Shown here: positions 26,801-38,524 of the stretch, in pieces
How positions within the stretch are numbered: the stretch's first letter is position 1
Layout: the number at the start of each line of letters is the position of its first letter
DNA from: Sphingobacteriales bacterium
GTDB taxonomy: Bacteria > Bacteroidota > Bacteroidia > Chitinophagales > UBA2359
Assembly (NCBI GenBank): GCA_016700115.1
Contig: CP064999.1
Location: 806,001-870,000, forward strand
Direction: 5' to 3'
Length of the DNA: 64,000 bases
Notes under the pieces: generated by a model
Databases searched by the model: none
What the model saw: the letters and a program-made list of their open reading frames with translations, nothing else
Told to the model about the DNA's origin: nothing
Program-made: the position numbers and the translations under genes

Positions 26801-29800
26801 CAACACATACGTGCCGGGCAATGAAGGATCGAAAGTTGTTCCGCTAACTGCTGTTGCATCAGGACCGTTTGATGTCCAAGTACCGCCAACAGTTGTCGTG
26901 CCGCCATTATAATAAGTTGTCAAATCAATAGTACTTCCTAAACACAACTCATCTGTTGCTGCATTTAAGGTAGCATCAACTCCTTCAGATACGGTAATGA
27001 ACTCGGTCATCGGTACACCGCATCCACCTTCACCGGGTTGATAACGAATTTCTAAGGTCGAAGCACCACCCACATAAGCCAATGTACCAACACTTACCAC
27101 GCCGCCGGGTATCACTACGCCGGTAGGAGGTACGCTCGGTACTCCATTTTGACTCATCAAGTACCAGGTTCCTCCGCCTACTGCTGTAAAGTTTGCCAGT
27201 GTAATATCTCCATTGTCTTCACACCAGGTTGAGGGTAAGTCAAAGCCCGTTTCAGTTGCTCCGCTTATCGTTATCGTTGTCGGTGCGCTTGTTACTGTTG
27301 CACAAGGTGCCGGCAATAAGGCTACTCCATCAACTGTATAAGTCAACTGAATGGTATAAGGTGAAGTTCCTGCTGAAGGTATGGTATAGGTCAATACGTT
27401 ATTGCTGATACCGATTACAGTTGCTGTCGTACCGCCTCCAATTACTGTCCATGTACCTCCTGTGGTTGTAGTCGCTCCAAACATAGCTACCAGATTGATG
27501 GTACCGCTCGGACTTTCACAAACCAATATCGGGTTAATTGTGGCATCCAATGCCGGATAAACTGTAATTACGATATTGTCGCTGTCATTGCATAAGCCAT
27601 TGCTCACACTGTAAGTCAACACATACGTGCCGGGCAATGAAGGATCGAAAGTCGTTCCGCTAACTGCTGTTGCGTCAGGACCGCTTGATGTCCATACACC
27701 ACTCGGATCTGTTCCAACTGAATAATAGGTTGTCAGGTCTATGGTACTGCCTAAGCACAACTCATCAGTTGCCGCATTTAAATCAGCAGAAACCGGAGCA
27801 TATACAGCCATGTATTCAGTTTTAGGAACACCACATCCACCCGGAGCTGGTTGATATTGAATTTCAACTAACCCGCTTATGCCCGGATCCGGGGTATAAA
27901 TATTTCCTAAAATTGTGCCAGGTCCACTTATAAGTGTCCATAAACCACCACCAACAGCAGTAAAGGCACTCAAGTCAAATAATCCATCTGCACACCATGC
28001 GTCCGGTAGGTCAAAGCCTGTTTCAAGAGCGCCCTGAATAAAGATGGTTGCATCCCCAGTTTCGATATCACAACCTGCCGGAGCAGCAGGATTGGTAACC
28101 GTATAGTTTATTTCTATGGTATAGGGAGAGGTATTACCGGGTATTACTAAGTATTCCAACTGATTGAGTGAAGGACTTAAGTTTGCAGTTACGCCTGCTG
28201 TTGCACCTATCGTAAAGGTTCCGCCCGGTGTAGTTGAAGGATCCAACATACTTAACAAGTTGACGGTTCCGCTTGGGCTTTCGCAAACTGTCACATCAGT
28301 AATTGCAACTGTTAAAGCAGGATAGACTGTTACGGTAATTGATCCGTTTGCGTTACACAAACCATTGGATACACTATAAGTCAAGACATAAGTACCCGGT
28401 AATGTCGGATTAAAACTTGAACCGCTTAGCGCAGTTGGATCCGGACCTACTGATGTCCATGTTCCTCCAAGAGTTGTCGGAGGAAACAGATAGTTATCAA
28501 CATCAAAGGGCAAATCAGGTACACCTATGCAGAAGTCAATTCCGGGAGATGGGTCAATAGTTACTGAAACAGGATCAAACACTTCCATAGTTTCAGTAGT
28601 AGGAGTACCACAACCACCTGCGGATGGTTGATATTCAATTTGAATTAATCCGTTGAAACCTAAATCAGGGGTATATATATTACCTGCTATGCTTCCACCT
28701 CCGGAAACCAATGTCCATTCACCGCCAAGAAGTGCCGTATAACTGCTTAAATCAAAAGTTCCTTCGGCACACCATTGATCGGGAAGATCGAACCCTGTTC
28801 CTGATGAACCGGTAATGATAACAAGCGCTGTACCGGTTGCGGCATCACAAGCTCCGGGTGCTGCAGGATTGGCTACATCATAAGTTATTTCTATTGAGTA
28901 GGGCGGTGTTGCCGTAGGCTCAATTGTATAAACCAATTGTGTTTCTGAAGGACTAAGTGTAGCACTTGATACTCCTGTCAAAGTACCGACCGTAAATGTT
29001 CCGCCTTCTGTTGTGCCGGGTTCTAACATAGCCAACAGATTGATGGTTCCGCTCGGGCTTTCACAAATAGTTATAGTACCGATATTGACTACCAATTCAG
29101 GATGAACTGTAACTGTAACACTTGCAGTTGCTTCACACAATTCATTGCTGACACTGTAAGTAAATACATAGGTACCGGCCAGTGAAGGATCGAAGATGGA
29201 TCCGGTTAGAGATGCTGCATCCGGGCCGGAAACCGTCCATGTTCCTCCGAGTGTGGTTGGTGCGTTTAAATAGTTGTCAATATCATAAGGAAGAGGTGCG
29301 CCACCTAAACAAAAATCAGTTACCGGTGAAGGATCTAATGTAATGTTTACCGGTTCATAAACTGTAATAAACTGAGTTTCGGTGGTAACCGAACAGGTAG
29401 ATGTTGACGGAAGTGTGTAGGATATTTCCAATAAAGCAGCTCCTCCAATATAGTTTACCGTGCTTAAATCAAGAATGCCTATATTGCCTGAAACACCACC
29501 GTCAATTGTACCTCCTGCAATACCAATATTTTCAATTGTCCAGGTACCACCTGTAAATACTGTATAATCATCGAGATTAATAGTTGCGGGGTCTGCACAA
29601 ACCAGGTTGGGGGCATCAAAACCAATTTGACAGGCATCACAAGCCGGAATTAGAACATTCACCGGATTGATACTCACTGCACAGGGACTGTCAGCTCCAT
29701 TGGTGACCTGAACGTCTACACTTGTTGCCAAATCGCCGGGATTGGCTGTATATGCGTTGGGATAGACAAAGAAGCCCGGGCAGGAGGGTACAAGTTGGTA

Positions 29801-32800
29801 GGTACATGACAAACCATCGGTTGTTGGAACGGCATTTACCGTAATGGTAGCCGGATCCGGATATATTGTAACTGAAGTCATAGCTTTGGGTCTGCAGTCG
29901 GCTGTAAGTCCTGCTGCAATTGCATCGGCATCTGTTACAAAAGCATAAATAATGTAAGTTGTTGGTCCGCAAGTTCCGGGAGGCGGTGTTGGCATAGCAA
30001 TATTATCCAATGATGCCTGATAAGAGCCTGCAACCAAACTTACGGGATTAATTCCCAAAACTGTCAAAGTGCCGGGTAATTCATTCGGATTGTTAATCAG
30101 GCTTGAACTGTATCCAAAAACCAGATCCACTCCGTTTAGTTCCGCATCAACTAATGCCAGGAAGCTGAATTGTGCGTTTCCGTCACCACAGGCAATTGGC
30201 AGATTAGTTTGCAAGTCATCAATATCAGGACAATTTTGGTCGCAAGCCGGAATTGCAACGTCTGTAACTACTTCAGGCGCACAGGGGTTTCCTGTACCGC
30301 CACTTACTGTAACTGTAATATTTGTGGCAGGATCACCGGGAGAGGCAACGTAAGTAGCAGGAGATACTATAAAATTAGGACAACTACTTGTAATAGTAGT
30401 AATACACTCGTTTGTTGTAGTAGTCAAAATGGCATCTGTTGGATCAGGGTAAACCGTTATTGTTCTGATTGCAAAAGGTTCACATGCTGCATCCATTCCT
30501 ATTACTGAAGTTGGATCGTTCAGATATGCGTAAATGGTGAATTGTACCGGGTCACAATCAGGGGTAGCTCCTAAATCTGAATTGCTGAAGGTGAAAGATG
30601 CCTGAACAGTACTGGATACCACAACTGCTCCTGAAAATCCAAGGCTAATTCCCGGAGGAGAAGCGTAAGGATTATCAGCGCCAAGTTCGCTCAAGGTTGC
30701 GCCAAAGTTTACTTGTGCACCTGCAAAAACGGGATCTGCAAAAACGGTTACTGTTGTGCTGTTTGAACTATCTTCACAGAGGTTGTTTGCAGTAGCTGTT
30801 AAGATGTTAAACTGCGGGCAGGTGCAACTTTCAATAGCAATAATTTCGGTATGAGATGTGCCAAAGCAAGCTGCTTGAGTGCCATCTATCACCCAGGTTA
30901 CAGCATATAAACCGGGAGTTTCAGTTCCTGTATTCCATGTTGCAGTTGGTGAAAACTGACCGACAAAAGAGGTTCCGGTATAAGGTGTTCCATCTGCATT
31001 CTGAATATGCCAGGTACCATTAGGTGTTGTTCCGATAGTACCTACAATATTTTCGGGTATAAAATAGTCATTGAGCGTAATGCTTCCTTGAGAGGTACAT
31101 AGCGATGATGGTCCATCCCATTCAGGATTTACAACATGAACGGTAATATCTCCAACGGCAGTTGCATCTTCGCAAGCTCCGCCGGCACCATCTATACCAA
31201 CAGTATAGCTAATCACAAATGTATAATTAAGCTCAGCACCACCATCAACGATACGATAATTTAACACATCGTCTTCAATAACCGCCACTGATCCAATAGG
31301 CAAAATTCCTAATGTCCATGTTCCCCCGGGAGTTCCTCCTCCAAGCAAAACCGATAAATCGAATTGTTCAAAATCAGCAAAGCTTGCCAAATCAGAAGGA
31401 TTGATACAAATGTTTTGGCTATCTAATACAGGAGGTAACACAACAGTAGGCACAACCTGAATCATCATAGTCTGACATTCCTGACATGCCTGATTGTTTA
31501 CACAATAAGTAACCGGATAATTACCGGTAGTTGGTACAGTTAAAGTGTTACCAACTACTCCCGGACCGCTCCATGTTCCACCGGGAGTTGATCCTCCCTG
31601 TAATGTTGTCAAATCATAAGGTAACTGGTCAATACAAACCTGAATGGTAGCAGAAGGTAACGATACGATACCGCTTCCTTCTAAAATTGTGATGGTTTCA
31701 GTAATGCTGTTCACACAATCATTGGGAGGTGTGCCAACTGATTCTGTATAAGTAACTGTATATATACCGGGTCCGGTGGCAGAAAGGTCAAATTCAGTAT
31801 CGCCTGCAGTTAACACTGCCGTAGAAGTAAACGAACCTGTTGCTCCTGCAATTGGCTGCAAGTAATCAGCCAAAACTAAATTTGGATCACCGGAACAAGC
31901 GACATCCGGAAGATCAAAGTTTCTGGTATCGGGAGTTCGGTTAAGTGTAATCTCCACATCATCTTCTCCATAGCAATCACCGTCTGCAGGGTCTGTAGTG
32001 CCATTAGCTGGGTCTCCTACCGAATAACGAACAGTAATTACAGATACGGGATCTATTAGGTCAACATCATAGCTCAGTACATCACCGCTAACTGCCGTTC
32101 CTGTAGGAGCAGCTCCAACAACCGACCAAGTGCCTCCCTGAGTAGTGATGGCAGGAATAAATAGTTGAGTCAGGTTAAATTGCTGACTTGCATTAGAGCA
32201 AATGGTGATATCGGAACCAAGTGTAGCGTTAACACTCTCCACAACTTGTACGGCTCTTTGTGCTTCATAAGCACAGTCCTGATATCCAACTACTACCCTA
32301 ATGATGTTAACACCTACTTCCGTAGGTACAAAATCAGCACTTCCATCGGGTAAGGTACCAAGCGGGTTGCCATTTACGGACCATTGAATATATTCCTGAA
32401 CATCGGGAATAGCATTTGTTCCGTTGGGATCAAATATTGGTTCATAGGTTGCAAAAGTTGCTGCAACATTGGCAATATCGTCTAAAACAAGAGAAACCGG
32501 GGTTGCAGGAGAAACGCATATAACTGCCGGAACGTTAGTTTCAAAGGATGGGTCAAATTCGGGATATACGTAAACTACTTTTTCGGTACAAACTATGCAC
32601 TGTCCCAAAGCCTGATTATAATCGGGGCATTGAGAATAGTCTATACAATATCGGATGACATGCATACCCGGGCCTGCATTTTGTGGGATAAAGACTGCCT
32701 GACCGGGGTTGGTGAGGTCGTCATCCAAACCATTGACATCTGTACCATTGACGAATCCGCCGAAGTTTGAGTTGATTTCCCAGGTATAAAGTTCCAACAG

Positions 32801-35800
32801 GTTGAAACCATCGCATAAGAGCGGAGGTTCGTTGCCTATTTCCAAATCAAAGAAGCGGTAGTCGTATAGTGTAGTCGGAGGATCATTCTGGCAGTAATTG
32901 CCATTTAACCCTAAATAATCAACGGGGCCGTCTGTACCGCAAGTACCGGTTACATAGTACTCACATCCTACTCCATCGGTTATCCTTATAATATAAGGCA
33001 TACCACCGACAACTGTTACCGTAAAAGTGCCTCCTGCAATGACATCTGTAGGAGGAGTAGCCGGTGATGTAACCCCTAAAATGAAATCAATATTATAGAA
33101 AGATTCCGGACCCGTTGCAAACAATTCGGGTAATCCGCCATTAAGGGTGATGTCCAAATTAAAGTTTTGAGTTCCGGTACAATTACACACTCTTACGTGT
33201 GTAATGGGTTCCAAAATCTGAATAATGTCGCATTTAGTATCTGTACAAAGTACCCCATTCAATGTGTAAGAAGAGGTAACACAAACTTCAACAGGTCCGT
33301 AATATCCCAATGTCGGTTGGAATCCTGTTCCGTCAGGATTAATTGTTGCGTTTGCTGCTGAAGCAGGTGCGATAGTAAACACCGGATCGCCGGGAAAAAT
33401 TGTTACCGTTCCGGGGGGAACAGCAAGCGCATAATAAGGACGGAGATCTCTTGGATAATCGTCATCACCAAGGCATAAACCATCAATCACATCAAAAGTA
33501 ATTTCCGGCTGCGGGATGATATACAGTACAGCCGTGGATTCATCTTCGCAATTATTGTCAAGTCCGCTGGTGTTTCCGTTATTGTCTATATAGTAGCGAA
33601 TGGTGTAAATACCTGCAACCGGATAAAACAATTCGTTTCCTGCTGTAATCGTAGTCAACCCTGAAACATCTGCACCAAGATGATCTAACGCACTGACCAA
33701 CTCAAATACACCGCCGGTTGTTGTAGCGCCTTGAACCGTTTGTCCGGGCAATCCGGGTGAAACTACCCCTAATGCAGCATCTGCAAACATGTGGGTTAAG
33801 TCGTATTGAAGATCGGTGTCAAAGCAGATTGTTCTGTCTTCCAAATCTGCATCTACCGGTGGGTCAACAGTTAGCAGTAAAGTTTCAGTCAGTTCACAAC
33901 CAAAACGGTCTATTGCGATCACATTAATTTCGTAAGAACGGGTTACGGAATTGGTAAATGTTAATACCGGATTGGCGATATTGGGGTCAGAGATTGTAAC
34001 ATCTAAGTTTGGAGAAACTGACCATATATATTGTACGGTTGATTGCAAGAAGGCCGGAACGAGATTCACCGTACCGCCTGCATAAGATCCTCCATCAAAA
34101 CACAAATTATCGGGGTTAACCAATGCTCCTGTTGTTGCATCTGCCAAAGTAGTCGGGTCAAATGACGCAATAGCCGCATTTAAAGTTACCGTATTATCAC
34201 CCAATAAGCACAAACGCTGAGCATCAACCACAACCACGGCATCCGGCACGGGAACCGGAGCATAAGACAAAGCGCCTGCCGGGTCGAAAAGGTTCGAACT
34301 ATGAGTCATCGTTGGTTGTGTGGTCAATTCTGGTCTGTTACAATGAACATAAAAATAAACATTGTAACTGTTAGCATCCTCATCAGTAATGATAACGCGA
34401 TAGTAGCCATCGGGTAAGCCGAAGAAATTAAGCGTTCCGGCGCGGGTAGCATTTACCGGCCAAGTTCCTTGAACCGCATCAGTAAACACAACAGTTGTAG
34501 TGATATTGGTCGGGGTAAACAGAGAAAATACTCCCGCTAATTCGCGCTCTACCCTGTAATCGTACCCTGCATTGGGGGAATCGAACGGATTGCCTCCCAT
34601 ACCGCGAACTTCAACCTGACCGCAATCGAGGTAATCGGCAGTAACTCCATCGTAAAGTTCATCATCGCCCTGATAGGTCGGTTGAAGGTTATGGTCTAAG
34701 TAATCACAAAATGCCAGTACTGTAGCACTTCCATCAGGAGGGCAGGTGCCATGCGTAAACGAGTGAGTCGTTGGATCATCAATTGGTTCATTACGAACGC
34801 CTCCGCCAACTCCGGCAGCAGTTGGCAATACCATACCGGTCAGCTCTCCCTGCCAACATTCCGGTACCGTTTGAGTTGTATTAAACTCACAAGCAGGAGC
34901 TACGCCTCCTCCTACGGTAACCGTAACAGTTACGCTAAGATCGTCTTCAACTCCATTATTATTTGCATCCCCAATATTGGCGGTAAATCCGTCGGGATTG
35001 ACCAACCAGTTGGGGCAAGCTGAGTAAACAAAATAGGAAGTACATCCATCGGTGGTGGTTACCAATCCGGGAGCAAAAGCAGGAGCTTCGGGATTTGGCC
35101 AAACAGTAACCGGAATGATAGCAAGAGGACGGCAGTTTGCCGGAATACCCGGTGCCGGAACGCTTGCTAAATTAATATAGCCATACACAAAATAAGTAAT
35201 CGGGTTACAGGTATTATTAGCCGGTAAAGAGGCAGTTGCCAAAGTTGCTCTGTGCACACCGCCGGCTGTTGTAGTAACCAATGCGCCTGTAGGTGAGGTC
35301 GGGAAAATTGTAACACCTCCTGCATACGGATCTAATGTGCTTGACAAGGCGTAACTAAAGAAAATTCTGCTACCCACCAATTCTGCTTCTGTAGCAACGC
35401 TGACCGTAAAAAGTTGGGATGCCGTAAAAGGTGTAACTGTGCATAAGTCCTGATTAGAAGTAATAATATCGTAAATATCAGGGCAATCAATATTGCAGGT
35501 AGGGATATTTGCAGTAGTGTTAAAATCTGCACAGGGGCTTCCAACTCCCGCACTAATCGTTACATTGATAGAGGTTGCAAGATCGTTTTCGTTGGCAACG
35601 TAAGTAGCCGGTGAAACCGTGAATCCTTGCGGATTTCCTGAACCTCCGCAATTAACCGTAATTGTGGACACACAATCAACCGTCGTTACAACTGGAACTG
35701 CTACCGTAGCAGGATTCGGCCATACTGTAATCGTAGCAACGACAACCGGCCGACATTCGGCAGAAAGAGACAAATTGGTAATTGCTGAACCGGATAAATA

Positions 35801-37744
35801 GGCAACTACCCTATATTGTATCGGCTCACAAGTATTGTTGGCCGGAAGACCAAAAGTATTACTTGCTGTTGGAGTTGTACCTGTTACTATACCGGTGCCT
35901 AATGCAGTAAACGGCGCTCCTGCATAAGGATTTACCGCAACTGATGATGCCAGTACATAAGCAAAAGAAATTGGCTGTCCTAATAATGCTTCATCAACAA
36001 TAGCGGCTACATTAAAATTAGAGCCGGTACATAAATCTATTGCACTTAACTGTAAAGACGAAATTTCCGGGCAATTGCAATCGGAAGTTATCAACACTAT
36101 TTCATCATGAGTGTAGGTACATCCCGAAAGTGTAACTGTATATCTGATCGTAACATAATTGGATGACAAACTTGCATTAAATGCAGTTAATGCATCAAAT
36201 ACGCCGGAAGTGTTAATCACTGTATTATTAAACCCGCCCCCTGAATTCATGCTCCAGGTGCCTCCGCTTGTTGAGGTGGCAGGCAGAAAGTCGGTCATAG
36301 TAATCGTTCCATCCTGCAAACAAAAAGAACTAGGTGCATCATAAAACGAATCAATATAACGGAATGAGAACGTGGTATTGCTGGTAGCCGTACAAGTTCC
36401 TAATGCTCCTGTAAATGTGGACACTGAATATTCTACCTGAACGGTGTTTAACACGTTTGGATTCAGGTTGGTATATAATAATTCATTGCCGCTTATAGTA
36501 TAAGTTCCACCGCCTAAAATAGTTACCGGTGTGCTAAATGTGCCTCCGGTAGTAGTGGTAGCGTTAAACAAGCCTGTCAGTGTAAAACTGCCCGAAGCAC
36601 CTGTAACGCAAACCGTTGGCGTGGTCATTGTTGAATTTGCTGCGGGAAATACCTGTATGGTTTGGCAAAAAGTAGCGAGGCAAGAGGAAACCCCTACATC
36701 AACACAAACCGTATGAATGCCAACACCAGCGGTTGCAGGATCAAAAGAACCATTGGCATTTGCAGGATTGTCTGTTACGCCGTCTCCATACCAATCCGCC
36801 AATTGCGTGGCAGTTACTCCGGCAGGAGGGGCTCCTACTGCTGTGGTCAGGCTTAAGGTCATTGATAACCCGCCCACACAAGCATTTGTCGGCAAGGTAA
36901 ATGCCGGGCTATAACTTGGATATACTGTTGCCAACATTGTAACCGGAGTAGGACAACCTGTGGGCGTGAATGAAATTGTATGAGTGCCGGCACCTGCTGA
37001 ACTTGGGCTAAAAGTTCCTGTGCTTCCGGCTCCATCAGTAACACCAGTACCACTAAAAGTGCCGGTTACGGAAGGGTCTGTATTAAGACTTACATTAGGA
37101 TCGTTCACACAGAATGGTCCGTCAGCTCCTATAATATCCGGACCTCCTTCTGTAGCACACAATACTTCATAATACACTGTAAAATCATAATCCTGTCCAT
37201 CGCTATTATCATCAGGAAAAAATTCTGATTGATTATATGCGGGTATTGAAGTATCAATATTCCAGGTTGTATTTACCACAGAATCATCACCTCCGCACAA
37301 TCCACCGCCATCATCTTCTGTTGCAACAACACCGATCGTAATGTTGGTGGCTGAAGTGGTAACAATAATGACACCCGGTACAAATGGGGTTAGTGGAAAT
37401 GCACCGCAAACTCCATCGGCGGAAAACAAAACACCGTTCAGAGTAATATCGGGGTCAGGGTCGCCGCATGCTCCATCGTCGCAATCGGTTATATCAATCC
37501 CTGTTACACGAACGGTACGGGTTCCCGTACAGGTTACACATTGTGCCATTGTTGTTTCTGCAATGAGCAAGAAGAAAGAAAGCAAAAAAAGCACAGAAAA
37601 TAGCCTGCTGCTTTCAAGTTGGTTGGGTAAGATTCTTTTCATATTAAAACTGTTTACTTTTTTACGTTGTTGGTTTAACATGCTAAAGGAGTTTTGTAAA
37701 GCATACAAATAGTTTGTTCTTGATTGGGTAGTTTTATTTTTCAT
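2827..37744 (-). CDS. Giant T9SS-secreted multidomain repeat protein (frame broken by three indels)
   Basis: One coding unit of ~34.9 kb (~11,640 codons). Start ATG 37744 is 13 bases after the upstream lipoprotein stop; ATG 37642 is an alternative that directly begins a classic signal peptide. N to C: signal peptide ending near TTMAQ; Cys-paired beta-sandwich modules (to ~29.5 kb); about 28 tandem units, each made of three sub-domains. Unit landmarks are FCLGS..GVCSD, VCESPSGTINL..PCATT and DLPDAWCAE..GGCGSP, giving one Cys pair per sub-domain. Six HYR-like domains, SprB-like modules and a T9SS type A sorting domain follow. The protein should be exported by T9SS to the surface as an adhesin or gliding-type filament; the function is inferred. 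Frames change at ~22,743 (extra G), ~20,773 (+1) and ~20,430 (-1), all in near-identical repeats. Between indels no stop occurs over thousands of codons, so the gene is probably intact in the cell. Other possibility: two or more adjacent genes, but no start or stop signals support this. Confidence 0.85.
2830..3110 (-). other. T9SS type A C-terminal sorting domain of the giant protein
   Basis: The last ~90 residues contain the hallmark AYPNPFDHQTTIEFSV, then VFALDGKEVGTLF, LPAGMYIVELS and the terminal KLILGTK. This is the Por secretion/type IX sorting domain, recognised by the T9SS and cleaved or anchored at the outer membrane. It shows that this end of the gene is the natural C-terminus rather than a truncation. 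Confidence 0.93.
3110..4060 (-). other. SprB-like modules of the giant protein
   Basis: Encodes ~315 residues between the HYR domains and the sorting domain. Segments such as YNYNWTGLSGY, DLVVTDANGCSDTS, YQYEWSGPTNW and LPSGWYVVTVTDCDG match the pattern of SprB-type repeats: aromatic-W-S/T-G, then Y-x-V-x-V-T-D-x-x-G-C. Such modules occur in gliding-motility adhesins of Bacteroidota. Assignment is by pattern only. Confidence 0.6.
4060..6200 (-). other. Six HYR-like (hyalin repeat) domains of the giant protein
   Basis: Six domains of ~80-110 residues each begin with a CP motif (FTSCPVVN, IFCPSNVV, VFCPPNIT, LVCPANVT, VFCPEDTT, ITCPPPLE). Each contains SDNC or ADNC and ends with a WTVTDxSGNxxSC-type strand. 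This is the HYR immunoglobulin-like fold found in adhesins. The third domain in coding order contains a large Ala-rich insertion (see the entry at 5027-5345). Confidence 0.8.
5027..5345 (-). other. Ala-rich helical insertion within an HYR domain
   Basis: About 105 residues rich in Ala, Gln, Leu and Asn (for example AYQQALADWQIAQDAL and AALTAAQNAADLT) interrupt the third HYR-like domain. They sit between its SDNC-type motif and its C-terminal WTVTD-like strand. The composition is that of a long antiparallel helical hairpin or coiled coil, unlike the all-beta, Gly/Thr-rich remainder of the protein. The reading frame is continuous. Confidence 0.7.
12400..14480 (-). repeat. Tandem 858-bp coding units (286 aa) in the giant gene
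   Basis: Successive copies start 858 bases apart (a landmark recurs at about 12,605, 13,463 and 14,321). The encoded unit is the longer form of the three-domain module, recognisable by DGANPFPLGS, CESPSGMVNLSSMM and DLPSTWCEDSGDIDLS. The copies are nearly identical over long stretches. This block is distinct from the 780/783-bp block that follows it at higher coordinates. Confidence 0.85.
14480..25540 (-). repeat. Tandem 780/783-bp coding units (260/261 aa) in the giant gene
   Basis: About 14 copies in a row. A landmark recurs at 15,313, 16,093, 16,876, 17,659, 18,442, 19,225, 20,005, 20,785, 21,568, 22,351 and 23,135, spaced 780, 783 or 784 bases. Units of 780 and 783 differ by one codon in sub-domain A (VATPDEF against DPSPGVEF). 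Stretches of more than 200 bases are identical between copies, for example around 15,670 and 16,450. The single 784 step is the extra base near 22,743. Such homogeneity implies recent duplication or gene conversion, and also makes this segment prone to misassembly. Confidence 0.92.
37530..37744 (-). other. N-terminal extension and signal peptide of the giant protein
   Basis: From ATG 37744 the product has a 34-residue basic, polar lead, then MKRILPNQ, a hydrophobic core (LFSVLFLLSFFLLIAET) and a likely cleavage site after TTMAQ. The core is a normal Sec signal peptide. The lead may be a real extended n-region, or it may be 5' untranslated sequence if translation starts at ATG 37642. Confidence 0.75.
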
Positions 37745-37757
37745 ATCTAAATATTTT

Positions 37758-38081
37758 TTATTTAGGAATGAGCGATTGCAATGAGTCAATTTTATGTTTA
37801 AAGGCTTTAAATTTTTCTTCGAGTTCCTGTTTCATTTCAGGTGTCATCGGATCTTTTTGTTCTTGTTGAAATCGTTCCAAACTTTCTAATGCTGCCGTGT
37901 ATCTCTGCAGTTGCCTTTCAGTAGGTAAGGTATCTGTTCCTATGCCCAAAGAAGCATTTGCAGATGGTTTTGGCTTTTCTTTTTTCACACTTTCATCTTT
38001 ATCCTGAGAGCAGGAAATCCAAAGGCAAACCATAATAAGGGGCAATAAATAACGATATAAATTCTGTAACAAAAAAGGCAT
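37758..38081 (-). CDS. Small lipoprotein upstream of the giant gene
   Basis: A 107-aa protein with a hydrophobic N-terminus ending in a lipobox-like LWISC (Cys24), so probably a lipid-anchored periplasmic or outer-membrane protein. The mature part is highly charged: a Lys-rich linker, then a helical segment (residues ~53-105) with a coiled-coil-like charge pattern (LESLERFQQEQK, KQELEEKFKAFKHKIDSL). I do not recognise the family. Only 13 bases separate its stop from the start of the giant gene, so the two are probably co-transcribed. A role in export, anchoring or folding of the giant protein is possible but is inference from position alone. Confidence 0.75.
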   Translation of the reverse strand: MPFLLQNLYRYLLPLIMVCLWISCSQDKDESVKKEKPKPSANASLGIGTDTLPTERQLQRYTAALESLERFQQEQKDPMTPEMKQELEEKFKAFKHKIDSLQSLIPK

Positions 38082-38191
38082 TGACTATAATTTGATTTTT
38101 CTTGAATGATTTAAACAAATTTTGAAGTACGTCTTTGTTGGAAGATTTTGGCTTTTATCTGACTGTTATGGTATATTTTTTGTTAGGGTTT

Positions 38192-38219
38192 CAAATTTAA
38201 TGGCTGTGATTTTATCAAA
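38192..38219 (-). promoter_or_regulatory. Candidate Bacteroidetes promoter for the lipoprotein-giant operon
   Basis: Minus-strand TAAATTTG (38192-38199) fits the Bacteroidetes -7 consensus TAnnTTTG. A TTTG lies 16 bases upstream of it (38216-38219), slightly closer than the usual spacing for the -33 element. It is about 110 bases before the lipoprotein start codon. The match is short and could be chance. Confidence 0.3.
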
Positions 38220-38290
38220 TCCGCAAGCTAAACCGTTCTTCTCTTTAAATTGTGTTTGTTTTTAAACTATAAGTTGTCAAAAAAAATATT

Positions 38291-38335
38291 AATAAATTAC
38301 TGAACGCATAACTCATTTGCGTTCAGTAATTTATT
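38291..38335 (-). terminator. Strong orphan hairpin with minus-strand T-run
   Basis: Perfect 18-bp inverted repeat (aataaattactgaacgca / tgcgttcagtaatttatt) with a 9-base loop. On the minus strand it is followed within four bases by eight T residues, the form of an intrinsic terminator. TGTCAA and TTGACA flank it, extending the symmetry. No complete minus-strand gene now lies directly upstream; the IS1634-type element is inserted 190 bases away. The rest of 38082-38524 holds only the candidate promoter described separately. Confidence 0.75.
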
Positions 38336-38524
38336 CTTGACAGATATTTTTACTTACTATTTTGAGTGTCTTTTTTCCTTGTTTTTAAGGTTTTATGTGC
38401 AAGTTAATGAATATAGTTGAGGGCAAAACTAAGTTTAATTTTGGAAATAGATAGTTTTTAGTGTAAAAAAAGGTTAAATTTTTTTTTTGGATTCACAATC
38501 TCTTAACAAAAGGCTAAATTAAAC

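Noticed and set aside
37745..37789. Start of the giant gene at 37789
   Set aside because: It would be a TTG inside the preceding lipoprotein gene; ATG 37744 or 37642 is far more plausible.
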